Source: Myxococcales bacterium
GTDB lineage: Bacteria > Myxococcota > Polyangia > Nannocystales > Nannocystaceae
Assembly: GCA_016793465.1 (NCBI GenBank)
Contig: JAEUJW010000055.1
Location: forward strand, 124,001 to 188,000
Length of the DNA stretch: 64,000 nt
Direction: 5' to 3'
Position numbers and translations under genes: made by a program. Positions 17,487 to 24,544 of this stretch are shown piece after piece (positions within the stretch are counted from its first letter, which is position 1; each line of letters begins with the position of its first letter). Below the pieces are notes generated by a model that was not told the origin of the DNA, searched no databases, and worked only from the letters and a program-made list of their open reading frames with translations.

Positions 17487-18794
17487 GTGGAGCAGGCGAC
17501 CGAGAAGGACGACGCGGGCGCGCGCGAGGGCGGCGGACCGGCGGTGCCGGGGGCGGTGGTGGTGTTCTCGGGCGGGTCGGCGAGGTTCCACGCGCTGGCG
17601 CTGCGCGGCGGGTCGCTGGTGCTGGGGCGCGACGAGCTGGCGGGGCTGCGGGTGGTCGACGGGCGGGTCTCGCGGAGCCACCTCGGGCTCGCGTACGACG
17701 GCGCGGCGTGGACGATCCGCGACCGCGGCAGCACCAACGGCGTGTTCGTCGACGGCGCGGCGATCGACGGCGAGGCGACGCGGACGGCGCCGCGGGTGCT
17801 CCGGATCGGGCACACGCTGATCGTGCCGGTCGTCGACGTCACGCCGTTCGCGCTGCACGGGCTGCAGACGACCGAGGAGCGGGTGGTCGGGCCGCGGCTG
17901 CGGGTGGTGCTCGAGCAGATCGCGGCGGTCGGGCGCGCGGGCCACGGGGTGCTGGTGACCGGGCCGAGCGGGGCCGGCAAGGAGCACGCGGCGCGGGTGT
18001 TCCACGCGGCGCGCGGGGCGAAGCGGCCGTTCGTGGCCTTGAACTGCGCGACGATCCCCGCGGGCCTGGCCGAGCGCGTGCTGTTCGGGGCGCGGCGCGG
18101 GGCCTACTCGGGGGCGGTCGAGGACGCCAAGGGGCTGGTGCAGGCGGCCGACGGCGGCACGCTGTTCCTCGACGAGGTCGCGGACCTCGAGCCGGCGGTG
18201 CAGACCAAGCTGCTGCGCGCGCTCGAGACGAAGGAGGTGCTGCCGGTCGGGGCGACGCAGGCGACGCGCGTGGAGTTCACGCTGTGCGCGGCGACCCTGA
18301 AGGAGCTGCGCGCGGAGGTGCTGGCCGGACGCTTCCGCGAGGACCTGTACTTTCGCATCGGCCGGCCCGAGTTCCGCCTGCCGGCGCTCGCGGAGCGGCC
18401 CGAGGAGATCCCGTGGCACGTCGAGCGCGCGCTCGCGGAGATCGGGCGGGCCGCGCCGGACGTGTCGCTGGTCGAGCGCTGCCTGATGTGTCCGTGGCCC
18501 GGCAACGTGCGCGAGCTGATCACCGAGGTGCGGGCCGCGGCGATCGCCGCCGGCCAGGAGCCGCTGGTGCTGGCCCGCCACCTGGCGCCGGCGGCCGGGG
18601 AGAGCCTGACGTCGGCGCGTGAGGCGGCGGACGCGGCGGCGACGGACAGCGACCACCCGATCGCCGAGGCGCTGCGCGCCGAGCAGGGCAACGTGTCGCA
18701 GGCGGCGGCGCGGCTTGGGGTGTCGCGGGCCAAGGTCCGGCGGTTCGTCGAGAAGGCGGGGCTCGACGTCGGCGCGCTGCGCCGGCGGGGCTGA
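17487..18794 (+). CDS. FHA-domain sigma-54-type enhancer-binding protein
   Basis: 435 residues. N-terminal FHA domain (~20-120) with GRDELAGLRVVDGRVSRSH and GSTNGVFV, the phosphothreonine-binding loops. Central AAA+ domain with Walker A GPSGAGKE and Walker B GGTLFLDEV. The sigma-54 contact loop reads GAYSGA (residues 205-210) rather than GAFTGA. The C-terminus is a Fis-like helix-turn-helix (QGNVSQAAARLGVSRAKVRRF). Expected role: kinase-dependent activation of sigma-54 promoters, with the upstream kinase as likely input. F-to-Y and T-to-S in the contact loop are conservative but unusual; activity with sigma-54 may be reduced or altered. Start chosen from the -10 spacing. Confidence 0.9.
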   Translation: MEQATEKDDAGAREGGGPAVPGAVVVFSGGSARFHALALRGGSLVLGRDELAGLRVVDGRVSRSHLGLAYDGAAWTIRDRGSTNGVFVDGAAIDGEATRTAPRVLRIGHTLIVPVVDVTPFALHGLQTTEERVVGPRLRVVLEQIAAVGRAGHGVLVTGPSGAGKEHAARVFHAARGAKRPFVALNCATIPAGLAERVLFGARRGAYSGAVEDAKGLVQAADGGTLFLDEVADLEPAVQTKLLRALETKEVLPVGATQATRVEFTLCAATLKELRAEVLAGRFREDLYFRIGRPEFRLPALAERPEEIPWHVERALAEIGRAAPDVSLVERCLMCPWPGNVRELITEVRAAAIAAGQEPLVLARHLAPAAGESLTSAREAADAAATDSDHPIAEALRAEQGNVSQAAARLGVSRAKVRRFVEKAGLDVGALRRRG

Positions 18795-18878
18795 GCGTCG
18801 CGGCCCCTCGCGCGCCGCGCCGCGTGCGCGCCGACGATGAACGCGCCGCCGCAGGCCGAGCGCCAGGGAGCGGGCCGG

Positions 18879-18894
18879 CTGTCCCTCAGGACAG
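18879..18894. terminator. Small hairpin CTGTCC-CTCA-GGACAG at a gene end
   Basis: A 6-bp perfect stem with a 4-nt loop; the TGA stop of the minus-strand oxidoreductase lies in the loop (18886-18888). It belongs to the dispersed CCTGTCC...GGACAGG family and sits between convergent genes. A terminator role is inferred; there is no U-tract. Confidence 0.35.
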
Positions 18895-20304
18895 GGCGTC
18901 GTGGAGCGCGCGGAGGGCGGTGCGCAGGCCCTCCTCGAGCACGGGGTGGTAGAACGGGAGGGCGAGGGCCTGGTCGACCGTCAGGCCCTGCTGCACGACC
19001 CAGGCGAGGAGGTGGGCCATGTGCTCGGCGTGGGGGCCGGCGATCTCGGCGCCGGTGAGCACGCGGTCGCGGCGGCGGGCGTAGATCCTGGCCATGCCGC
19101 GGTTCTTGCGGAGCACGCGGGCGCGGCCCTGGCGGGTCCAGTCGACGTCGCCGTGGGCGTGGTCGGGGGCGGGCGAGTCGACGATGCCGCCGCCGACCAC
19201 CGCGAGGTTCGGGTCGGTGAACACCACGCTGAGCTCGGCGCGGCGCGGGTGGGCGGCGACGTCGGGGTGGCGGGCGGCGTTGCTGCCGGCGATGTGGCCC
19301 TCGTCGGCGGCCTCGTGCAGCAGCGGGCGCAGGCCGGCGACGTCGCCGGCGAAGAACACGTGGGTGTCGCCGGCGCGCAGGGTGCGGGGGTCGACGTCGC
19401 GCGGGCGGCCGCGCTCGTCGAGGCGGACGCCGGCGTGCTCGAGGCCGAGGCCGGCGGTCAGCGGGCGGCGGCCGGCGGCCAGCAGGACGCGCGACCAGGT
19501 GCCCTCGCGGGGGTTGCCGTCGCGGTCGCGGAAGCGGGCGAGCACGCCGTCGCCGCCGCGCCCCAGGTGCTCGAGCGTGTGGGTGGGGTGGAGGTCGAGC
19601 TCGTGGGTGAGGGCGGCGAGGGCGGCGGCCTTCACGTCGGGGTCGCCCAGCGGGCCGAGGGCGCCGCGGTGGCCGAGGATGGTGGTGCGCACGCCGAGGC
19701 GGTGGAGGGCCTGGCCGAGCTCGAGGCCGATGGCGCCGGCGCCGACGACGAGCGCGCTCGGCGGGAGGTCGGGCAGCTCGAACACGCCGTCGTTGGTGAG
19801 CACGAGGCCGTGGAGCTCGCGGTAGTCGTCGGGGATGACGGGGGCGGAGCCGGTGGCGACGACGAGGCTGCGGAAGCGGACCTCACGGAGCAGGGCCGGA
19901 GGGCCGTGGAGCCCGCTGCCGGCGATGGTGAGGCTGTGCGGGCCGGTCAGGGTGGCTGTCCCGAGGGTCAGGTCGCCGCGGTCCTCGAGGGCGCGGCAGT
20001 CCGCGAGCACGAACGAGACGAACCTGTCGCGCTCGCTCTGCACGCGCTGCAGCACGGCGGGGCCGTCGACGCGGGGCTCGCCGGCGTGCACGCCGAAGCC
20101 GGGGGCCTCGCGCACGGCCTCGGCGGCCTCGGCGGCGGCGATCAGCAGCTTCGAGGGCATGCAGCCGACGCGCGCGCAGGTGGTGCCGAGCGGGCCGCGG
20201 TCGATCAGGAGGGCGCGGGCGCCGGCCTTCCTGGCGGCGCGCTGCGCCGACAGCCCGGCCGTGCCGGCCCCGATGATGGCGACATCGACTTCGACGGTGT
20301 CCAT
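18886..20304 (-). CDS. FAD/NAD(P)-dependent disulfide oxidoreductase, dihydrolipoamide dehydrogenase/MerA-like
   Basis: 472 residues. FAD-binding GAGTAG at 12-17, redox-active pair Cys43/Cys48 in GTTCARVGCMPSK, NAD(P)-binding GAGAIGLELG, FAD-binding FFAGDVAG, and the C-terminal dimer-interface base motif YHPVLEE (His followed by Glu). All hallmark residues of class I pyridine nucleotide-disulfide reductases are present. No lipoyl or pyruvate dehydrogenase genes are nearby, so this is probably a stand-alone relative rather than the E3 of a complex; the substrate is unknown. ATG 20304 lies 8 nt after a TATCCT -10 box on the minus strand. Confidence 0.92.
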   Translation of the reverse strand: MDTVEVDVAIIGAGTAGLSAQRAARKAGARALLIDRGPLGTTCARVGCMPSKLLIAAAEAAEAVREAPGFGVHAGEPRVDGPAVLQRVQSERDRFVSFVLADCRALEDRGDLTLGTATLTGPHSLTIAGSGLHGPPALLREVRFRSLVVATGSAPVIPDDYRELHGLVLTNDGVFELPDLPPSALVVGAGAIGLELGQALHRLGVRTTILGHRGALGPLGDPDVKAAALAALTHELDLHPTHTLEHLGRGGDGVLARFRDRDGNPREGTWSRVLLAAGRRPLTAGLGLEHAGVRLDERGRPRDVDPRTLRAGDTHVFFAGDVAGLRPLLHEAADEGHIAGSNAARHPDVAAHPRRAELSVVFTDPNLAVVGGGIVDSPAPDHAHGDVDWTRQGRARVLRKNRGMARIYARRRDRVLTGAEIAGPHAEHMAHLLAWVVQQGLTVDQALALPFYHPVLEEGLRTALRALHDALS

Positions 20305-20312
20305 GGTCGGCG

Positions 20313-20318
20313 AGGATA
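20313..20318 (-). promoter_or_regulatory. -10 box TATCCT of the oxidoreductase gene
   Basis: Read on the minus strand, TATCCT ends 8 nt before the ATG at 20304, which fits a leaderless transcript. Confidence 0.5.
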
Positions 20319-20350
20319 CCGCGGCGCGGCGGGCCGGGGACGCGCGCGCG

Positions 20351-21238
20351 TCAGGGCTTGCGCTCGCGCAGCGGGGCGTCGGCGGGGGTGGTGAAGCCGG
20401 GCGTCGACGTCGAGGGGGTGGGGCCGGACTTGCTCGGCGGGGCCGCGGTCGGGCCGGTCGCGCCGGACTTGCTCGGGGCGGCGCCGGGCGCGGTGGGGCT
20501 GGGCGCGGGCTTGGGCGTGGACATGGGCCGCGGGGTCGCCAGCGGGCCCTTGCCGGGCAGGGAGATCTCGGCGAGCGGCGGCATGTCGCGCATGAAGCTG
20601 ACGGTGACCTGCGACTTCAGGCGCTTGGCGGCGTCCTTCTTGTCGACCGCGGGCGCGGTGGCCTCGAAGTCGTGCCACAGCGGGCCGCCGCCGATCTGCA
20701 GGTTCTGGAGGTGCTCGGTGAGCTGCTCGATCTGCGCGGCGTCGCTGCCGGTCAGCGAGAAGCGGCAGCGGATCGTGTGGCACTCGCTGGTGCCGACGCT
20801 GATCGTCGGCGGCTCGGCGAAGCCGGTCGTGCGCGTGGCCTGGACGATCTGCGCGAGCAGCGGCTTGTGCGCGGTCTGCCAGGCGTCGAACGTCGGCTCC
20901 TTCTTGAAGTCGATGGGCTCGTAGTACTGCCACAGCTGGGACAGCAGGTACGGCTTGCGCGGCTGCGTGAACGACTCGTACGGCAGCTCCTTGACGCTGC
21001 TGCGCTCGGCCTTCGGGGTCTTGCGGCCGGCCTTGCGGTCCTCCTCCTTCTTCTTGCGCTCTTCCTCCTTCTTCTTGCGGTCGGCGGCCTTGCGGTCCTC
21101 CTCGACCTTGGCGGGGCTCGGCGGGGGCAGCGGACCGGGCGGGACGTGGAGGGCGAAGTGCACGCCGAAGCCGGCGGTGGCGACGGCGAACGGCAGCAGC
21201 CAGGTGGACAGGGAGGCGAGGAGGGCGGGGCGGGTCAT
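20351..21238 (-). CDS. Single-pass membrane protein with Lys/Glu-rich coiled coil, unknown function
   Basis: 295 residues. N-terminal transmembrane segment (STWLLPFAVATAGFGVHFAL), then a charged helix of K/E/R/D blocks (EEDRKAADRKKKEEERKKKEEDRKAG would be one long helix at ~45-75), then a globular domain with a vicinal pair CHTIRC, and a Pro/Thr/Ser/Lys tail with repeated PSKSG. The domain is probably periplasmic. Its ATG overlaps the stop of the upstream lipoprotein gene as ATGA, so the two are translationally coupled. No family recognised. Confidence 0.8.
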   Translation of the reverse strand: MTRPALLASLSTWLLPFAVATAGFGVHFALHVPPGPLPPPSPAKVEEDRKAADRKKKEEERKKKEEDRKAGRKTPKAERSSVKELPYESFTQPRKPYLLSQLWQYYEPIDFKKEPTFDAWQTAHKPLLAQIVQATRTTGFAEPPTISVGTSECHTIRCRFSLTGSDAAQIEQLTEHLQNLQIGGGPLWHDFEATAPAVDKKDAAKRLKSQVTVSFMRDMPPLAEISLPGKGPLATPRPMSTPKPAPSPTAPGAAPSKSGATGPTAAPPSKSGPTPSTSTPGFTTPADAPLRERKP

Positions 21239-21651
21239 GGCTGCGGGTCGTCCGTGGGCGTCGGGATGCGGACGTGCCAGGCGCCGTCCTCGTGCACGAG
21301 GGTGAGGGGGAAGCTCTGCTGCTGGGCGCCGACGAGGCGGACGTGGGCGACGGCGCCGTCGTTGTCGACGAGCACGGTCTCGGCGAGCTCGAAGGTCGGC
21401 GGGACGTCGACGATCTGCAGCATCTCCGCGGGCTTGATCTGGCGGCGGCCGCCGACCTGGTCGGTGGCTTGTTCGGCGGCGCTGGTCAGGCGGGCGGCGG
21501 CCGACTGCTCGATGAGCGGCAGCACGGCCTTCATGTCGCGGCTCTGCACGGCGTGCACGAACGCCTGGGCGGTGCGCACCGGGTCGGCCGCGTCGGCCTG
21601 GCAGGCGCCGGCGAGCGCGGCCCACACGATCAGGGCGGTGGTCCGCAGCAC
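21235..21651 (-). CDS. NTF2-like lipoprotein
   Basis: 138 residues from GTG 21651. The N-terminus LRTTALIVWAALAGAC is a clean lipoprotein signal with lipobox LAGAC, which decides the start. The rest (PVRTAQAFVHAVQSRDMKAV ... LTLVHEDGAWHVRI) has the pattern of NTF2-like/DUF4878 domains: an N-terminal helix, then strands ending in 'DGaW.V'. The frame is open up to ATG 21900, which would overlap the preceding activator gene by 4 nt, but that extension is mostly translated hairpin repeat (TTCPEDQA units) and would bury the signal peptide. It is co-directional and coupled to the next gene. Confidence 0.65.
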   Translation of the reverse strand: MLRTTALIVWAALAGACQADAADPVRTAQAFVHAVQSRDMKAVLPLIEQSAAARLTSAAEQATDQVGGRRQIKPAEMLQIVDVPPTFELAETVLVDNDGAVAHVRLVGAQQQSFPLTLVHEDGAWHVRIPTPTDDPQP

Positions 21652-21764
21652 CGCCTCGCCGGGGCTGCCGGGGCGCAGGCACTCGGGGACCCACGAGCGG
21701 CGGGCGCCGGGGGCCGACGGGCGGGTCAGGGCGGCGGCGAGGCGGGCGAGCGCGGGGAGGGCGG

Positions 21765-21872
21765 CCGGGCCTTCGGGGCAGGTCGTTGGGGCCTGGTCTT
21801 CGGGGCAGGTCGTGGCGGTGGAGGTGGCCTGGTCTTCGGGGCAGGTCGGGGTGGCCTGGTCTTCGGGGCAGG
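21765..21872. repeat. Cluster of four hairpin-family repeats (CCTGGTCTTCGGGGCAGG)
   Basis: Exact 18-bp copies at 21792-21809, 21828-21845 and 21855-21872, with a partial fourth at about 21765-21782. The unit is an imperfect palindrome, CCTG/CAGG arms around TTC, related to CCTGTCCTTCGGGACAGG elsewhere in the window. It lies between the activator and the lipoprotein. Confidence 0.85.
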
Positions 21873-21896
21873 TCGTGGCGGTGGCGAGGCGGGCGG

Positions 21897-23276
21897 TCAT
21901 GGCTCTTCCTCCCGGTCGGCGGCGCTGGTCCTGTGCAGGCCGAGGCGTTTTAATAGTTCGCGCAGGTAGTAGCGGGTGATGCCGGCGGCCGCGGCGGCGC
22001 GCGAGAGGTTGTGGTCGTGGGCCTCGAGCAGGCGCGAGAAGTAGCGGGTCTCGAAGCCGTCGAGCAGGGTCTGCTTGGCCTCCTTGAAGGGGAGGGCGTA
22101 GAGCGGCTCCTGGTCGGCGGGGGCGGCGGGCGCGGGCGCGGGCGTCGGGGCGGGCTGGGCGCGGCCGAGGAACAGGTCGGCGGGCTCGATGACGCCGCGG
22201 GCGAGGTAGGTCGCGCGCTCGAGGGTGTTCTTCAATTCGCGGACGTTGCCGGGCCAGGGGTGGCGCAGCAGGGCCTGGCGGGCGGCGGGCGAGAGGGTGG
22301 GGGCGGCGCTGGTGCTCGGCAGGCGGCGGGCGGTGTCGGCGATGAATTTTTCGGCGAGCAGGACGATGTCGTCGCCGCGCTCGCGCAGGGGCGGGAGCTC
22401 GACGGTCATGACCGAGAGGCGGAAGTACAGGTCCTCGCGGAACGAGCCGGCGGAGACCATGGCCTTGAGGTCGCGGTGGGTGGCGGCGACCACCCGCACG
22501 TCGACCTTGCGCACGGTCGACTCGCCGATGCGCTGGACCTCGCGGCGGTCGAGCACGCGCAGCAGCTTGGGCTGGAGGTCGAGCGGGAGCTCGCCGATCT
22601 CGTCGAGGAAGAGGGTGCCGCCGCTGGCGTCCTCGAAGCAGCCGGCGCGGTCGGCCATGGCCCCGGTGAAGGCGCCCTTCTTGTGGCCGAGGATCGCGGC
22701 CTCGGCGAGCTCGCGCGGGAGGGCGCCGCAGTCGAGCACGACGAACGGCCCGCGGTGGCGCGGCGACTCGTCGTGCAGGGCGCGGGCCACCAGCTCCTTG
22801 CCGGCGCCGGTCTCGCCGCCGATCATCACGCTCATCTCGGTGGCGGCGACCCGCTCGAGCACGGCGTAGACCTCGCGCATGGCCGGGCTCTGGCCGAGCA
22901 GGGCGCCGAAGTGGTCGCGGCCGGACAGCGGCACGTCGACGCTGTCCTCGGCGAGGAAGGCGACCTGGGTCTTGCCGAGCACGAGGGTCATGCCCGGCTC
23001 GACCCACGCCTCCTGGATCCTGACGCCGTGGATGGTGGTGCCGTTGGTGCTCTTGAGATCTCGCAGGAGCACGCCGGTCGGGCCGAGCAGCAGCTCGGCG
23101 TGCAGGCCGCTGATCGAGCTGTCGGTCAGCACGAGGTCGGCGACGGCGCTGCGGCCGATCGTCAGGCGCGGGCGGGCGAACTGGATCTGGGTGCCCTGGT
23201 CCGGACCGTCGACGACCTTCAACATGACCCGGCGCAGCGGCCGCGAATTCGCCCGCGCGGCGAAGGTCATGGTCAT
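21897..23276 (-). CDS. FHA-domain sigma-54-dependent enhancer-binding protein
   Basis: 459 residues. FHA domain (~20-110) with LTIGRSAVADLVLTDSSISGLHA and KSTNGT; AAA+ domain with Walker A GGETGAGK (153-160), canonical GAFTGA at 201-206, Walker B GGTLFLDEIGE and arginine-finger region RHPWPGNVRELKN; C-terminal Fis-type helix-turn-helix (NLSRAAAAAGITRYYLRELL). Fully canonical, unlike the FHA activator at 17487. It should activate sigma-54 promoters in response to a Ser/Thr kinase. Start MTMTF at 23276 is chosen over the downstream Met; a small hairpin (CCCCGC-GAA-GCGGG) sits just before it. The upstream frame extension is unlikely to be translated. Confidence 0.93.
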   Translation of the reverse strand: MTMTFAARANSRPLRRVMLKVVDGPDQGTQIQFARPRLTIGRSAVADLVLTDSSISGLHAELLLGPTGVLLRDLKSTNGTTIHGVRIQEAWVEPGMTLVLGKTQVAFLAEDSVDVPLSGRDHFGALLGQSPAMREVYAVLERVAATEMSVMIGGETGAGKELVARALHDESPRHRGPFVVLDCGALPRELAEAAILGHKKGAFTGAMADRAGCFEDASGGTLFLDEIGELPLDLQPKLLRVLDRREVQRIGESTVRKVDVRVVAATHRDLKAMVSAGSFREDLYFRLSVMTVELPPLRERGDDIVLLAEKFIADTARRLPSTSAAPTLSPAARQALLRHPWPGNVRELKNTLERATYLARGVIEPADLFLGRAQPAPTPAPAPAAPADQEPLYALPFKEAKQTLLDGFETRYFSRLLEAHDHNLSRAAAAAGITRYYLRELLKRLGLHRTSAADREEEP

Positions 23277-23335
23277 GCCCGCTTCGCGGGGCTCGAGGGA
23301 CGGAGGGGACACGGGAGGCCCGAAAGAGGGTGCTT

Positions 23336-23348
23336 TAAGCGGCTTATA
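23336..23348 (-). promoter_or_regulatory. Candidate -10 (TATAAG) overlapped by an 11-bp palindrome
   Basis: On the minus strand TATAAG (23348-23343) lies about 65 nt upstream of the activator ATG. TAAGC-G-GCTTA (23336-23346) is a perfect short palindrome overlapping it, so a repressor could bind there. No -24/-12 sigma-54 motif is seen nearby. Confidence 0.3.
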
Positions 23349-23374
23349 GGGAGAGACGCGGCCCTCGCGGGCGG

Positions 23375-24058
23375 TCAGTTCAACAGGCGCGGGTCCTTGA
23401 CGACCCGCAGGTGGCGCGGCCGCGGCTTGCCGCCGCGGGCGGCCACTTTGCCCGAATCCATGGCAGGGCGCCAGCGCCAGGCCAGCAGCGCGGCGAGGGC
23501 GGCCGCGACCGCGAGCGGGACGGAGCCCGGCCAGCCCTCGCGGATGAGCGGGGCGAGGATGATGACGCCAGCCAGCAAGGCGGCCAGGCCGCGGCCGGTC
23601 AGCGGCAAGGCCCCGAACAGCTGGACCGGTTGCCGGGCGTAGACGACGCCGAAGCCGACGACGGCGGCCAGGTCGGCCGGGGTGGTGCCGCCCTGCGGGA
23701 CGACGAGCGCGCCCGGCACGCCGAGGCCGATGAGGGCGAGCGCGAGATAGCCGAGGACGGCCGCCGAGAGGCAGAGCGTGAGGTAGCGCGCCGTGCCCCA
23801 CAGGGCCTCCAGGTGGCCGCCCACGAACCACTGCAGGATGAGCGTGCCGACCAGTCCGCCGAGGGTGCCGTCGGGGTAGAGGAAGACGGCCGAGAGCGGC
23901 TGCCAGATCTGGCCGGCGGCGAAGCCGTGGCCGAGGGTCAGGGCGGCGGCGGCGGGCTGGTCGGCGAGCACGGCGCTGGCGACCAGGGCCGCGACGAACA
24001 GCCAGAACCCTCCGCGCTGGAACTTCGGCAAGGAGGCGAGGAAGGACGGCCGGGCCAC
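23375..24058 (-). CDS. Rhomboid-like membrane protein, probably proteolytically inactive
   Basis: 227 residues with five to six hydrophobic helices. IWQPLSAVFLYPDGTLGGLVGTLI and WFVGGHLEALWGTARYL match the loop-1/helix-2 region of rhomboid-fold proteins. The catalytic GxSG motif is not present where expected: the segment reads GGTTPADLAAVVGFGVVY. This suggests a pseudoprotease of the rhomboid superfamily. The C-terminus is basic (GGKPRPRHLRVVKD) and cytoplasmic. GTG 24058 is chosen because it follows a TACACT -10 box by 8 nt and begins directly ahead of the first helix. Confidence 0.75.
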   Translation of the reverse strand: MARPSFLASLPKFQRGGFWLFVAALVASAVLADQPAAAALTLGHGFAAGQIWQPLSAVFLYPDGTLGGLVGTLILQWFVGGHLEALWGTARYLTLCLSAAVLGYLALALIGLGVPGALVVPQGGTTPADLAAVVGFGVVYARQPVQLFGALPLTGRGLAALLAGVIILAPLIREGWPGSVPLAVAAALAALLAWRWRPAMDSGKVAARGGKPRPRHLRVVKDPRLLN

Positions 24059-24066
24059 GGGCGGGC

Positions 24067-24072
24067 AGTGTA
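24067..24072 (-). promoter_or_regulatory. -10 box TACACT of the rhomboid-like gene
   Basis: TACACT on the minus strand ends 8 nt before GTG 24058, a leaderless arrangement. Confidence 0.5.
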
Positions 24073-24140
24073 GCAGGGCGCCGGGTGGCGGGTCCGCCGG
24101 TTTTTTGGAGCGGCGTGGGAGAAAGGCGAGGCTTGGTGGC

Positions 24141-24458
24141 ATGACCACGAGCCGCAATCGAAGGCAACACCGGGTGTTCTCGACGATGCACACCGAGTAC
24201 CACCTGCGCCAGGACGAGTGCGTCGGGGTGCGTGACCGGGTGTCGGGTGAATGGTTCCGTCACCACGCGGCCCTGCGCCTGCGCGCCATTCAGGTGCCGC
24301 CGATGGGCGCCGACGCGGAGTGGATCGGCCGGCGCCTGCAGTTCTGGGGCGAGTTCGACGACGTGACGACGTCGCCGGTGATCGCGGTGGACCGGCCCGG
24401 ACGCGAGGCGCTCCGCGGGTATGTCAGCCTGGCGCGGGCCGGCGAGATCGCGGCCTAG
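24141..24458 (+). CDS. Small conserved-looking cytoplasmic protein
   Basis: 105 residues, basic N-terminus (TTSRNRRQHR) followed by a charged, mixed alpha/beta sequence with several Trp residues (GEWFRHH, AEWIGRRLQFWGEF). No signal peptide, transmembrane segment or Cys cluster. ATG 24141 is preceded by GGCGAGG at a long distance. It is divergent from the rhomboid-like gene. Family unknown; coding bias supports a real gene. Confidence 0.6.
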   Translation: MTTSRNRRQHRVFSTMHTEYHLRQDECVGVRDRVSGEWFRHHAALRLRAIQVPPMGADAEWIGRRLQFWGEFDDVTTSPVIAVDRPGREALRGYVSLARAGEIAA

Positions 24459-24544
24459 TCTCGGCGAGCGGGTCGCCGGCGCGGGCGCACGTCCGCGGCG
24501 GCGGTGGGGTCGGCGCGTCCGCGCAGCGGGCCGGCAGGCGGCTC

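Noticed and set aside
21652..21900. N-terminal extension of the NTF2-like lipoprotein starting at ATG 21900
   Set aside because: It is translated hairpin repeat and would place the lipoprotein signal 80 residues inside the protein, although the ATGA overlap with the activator gene makes it tempting.
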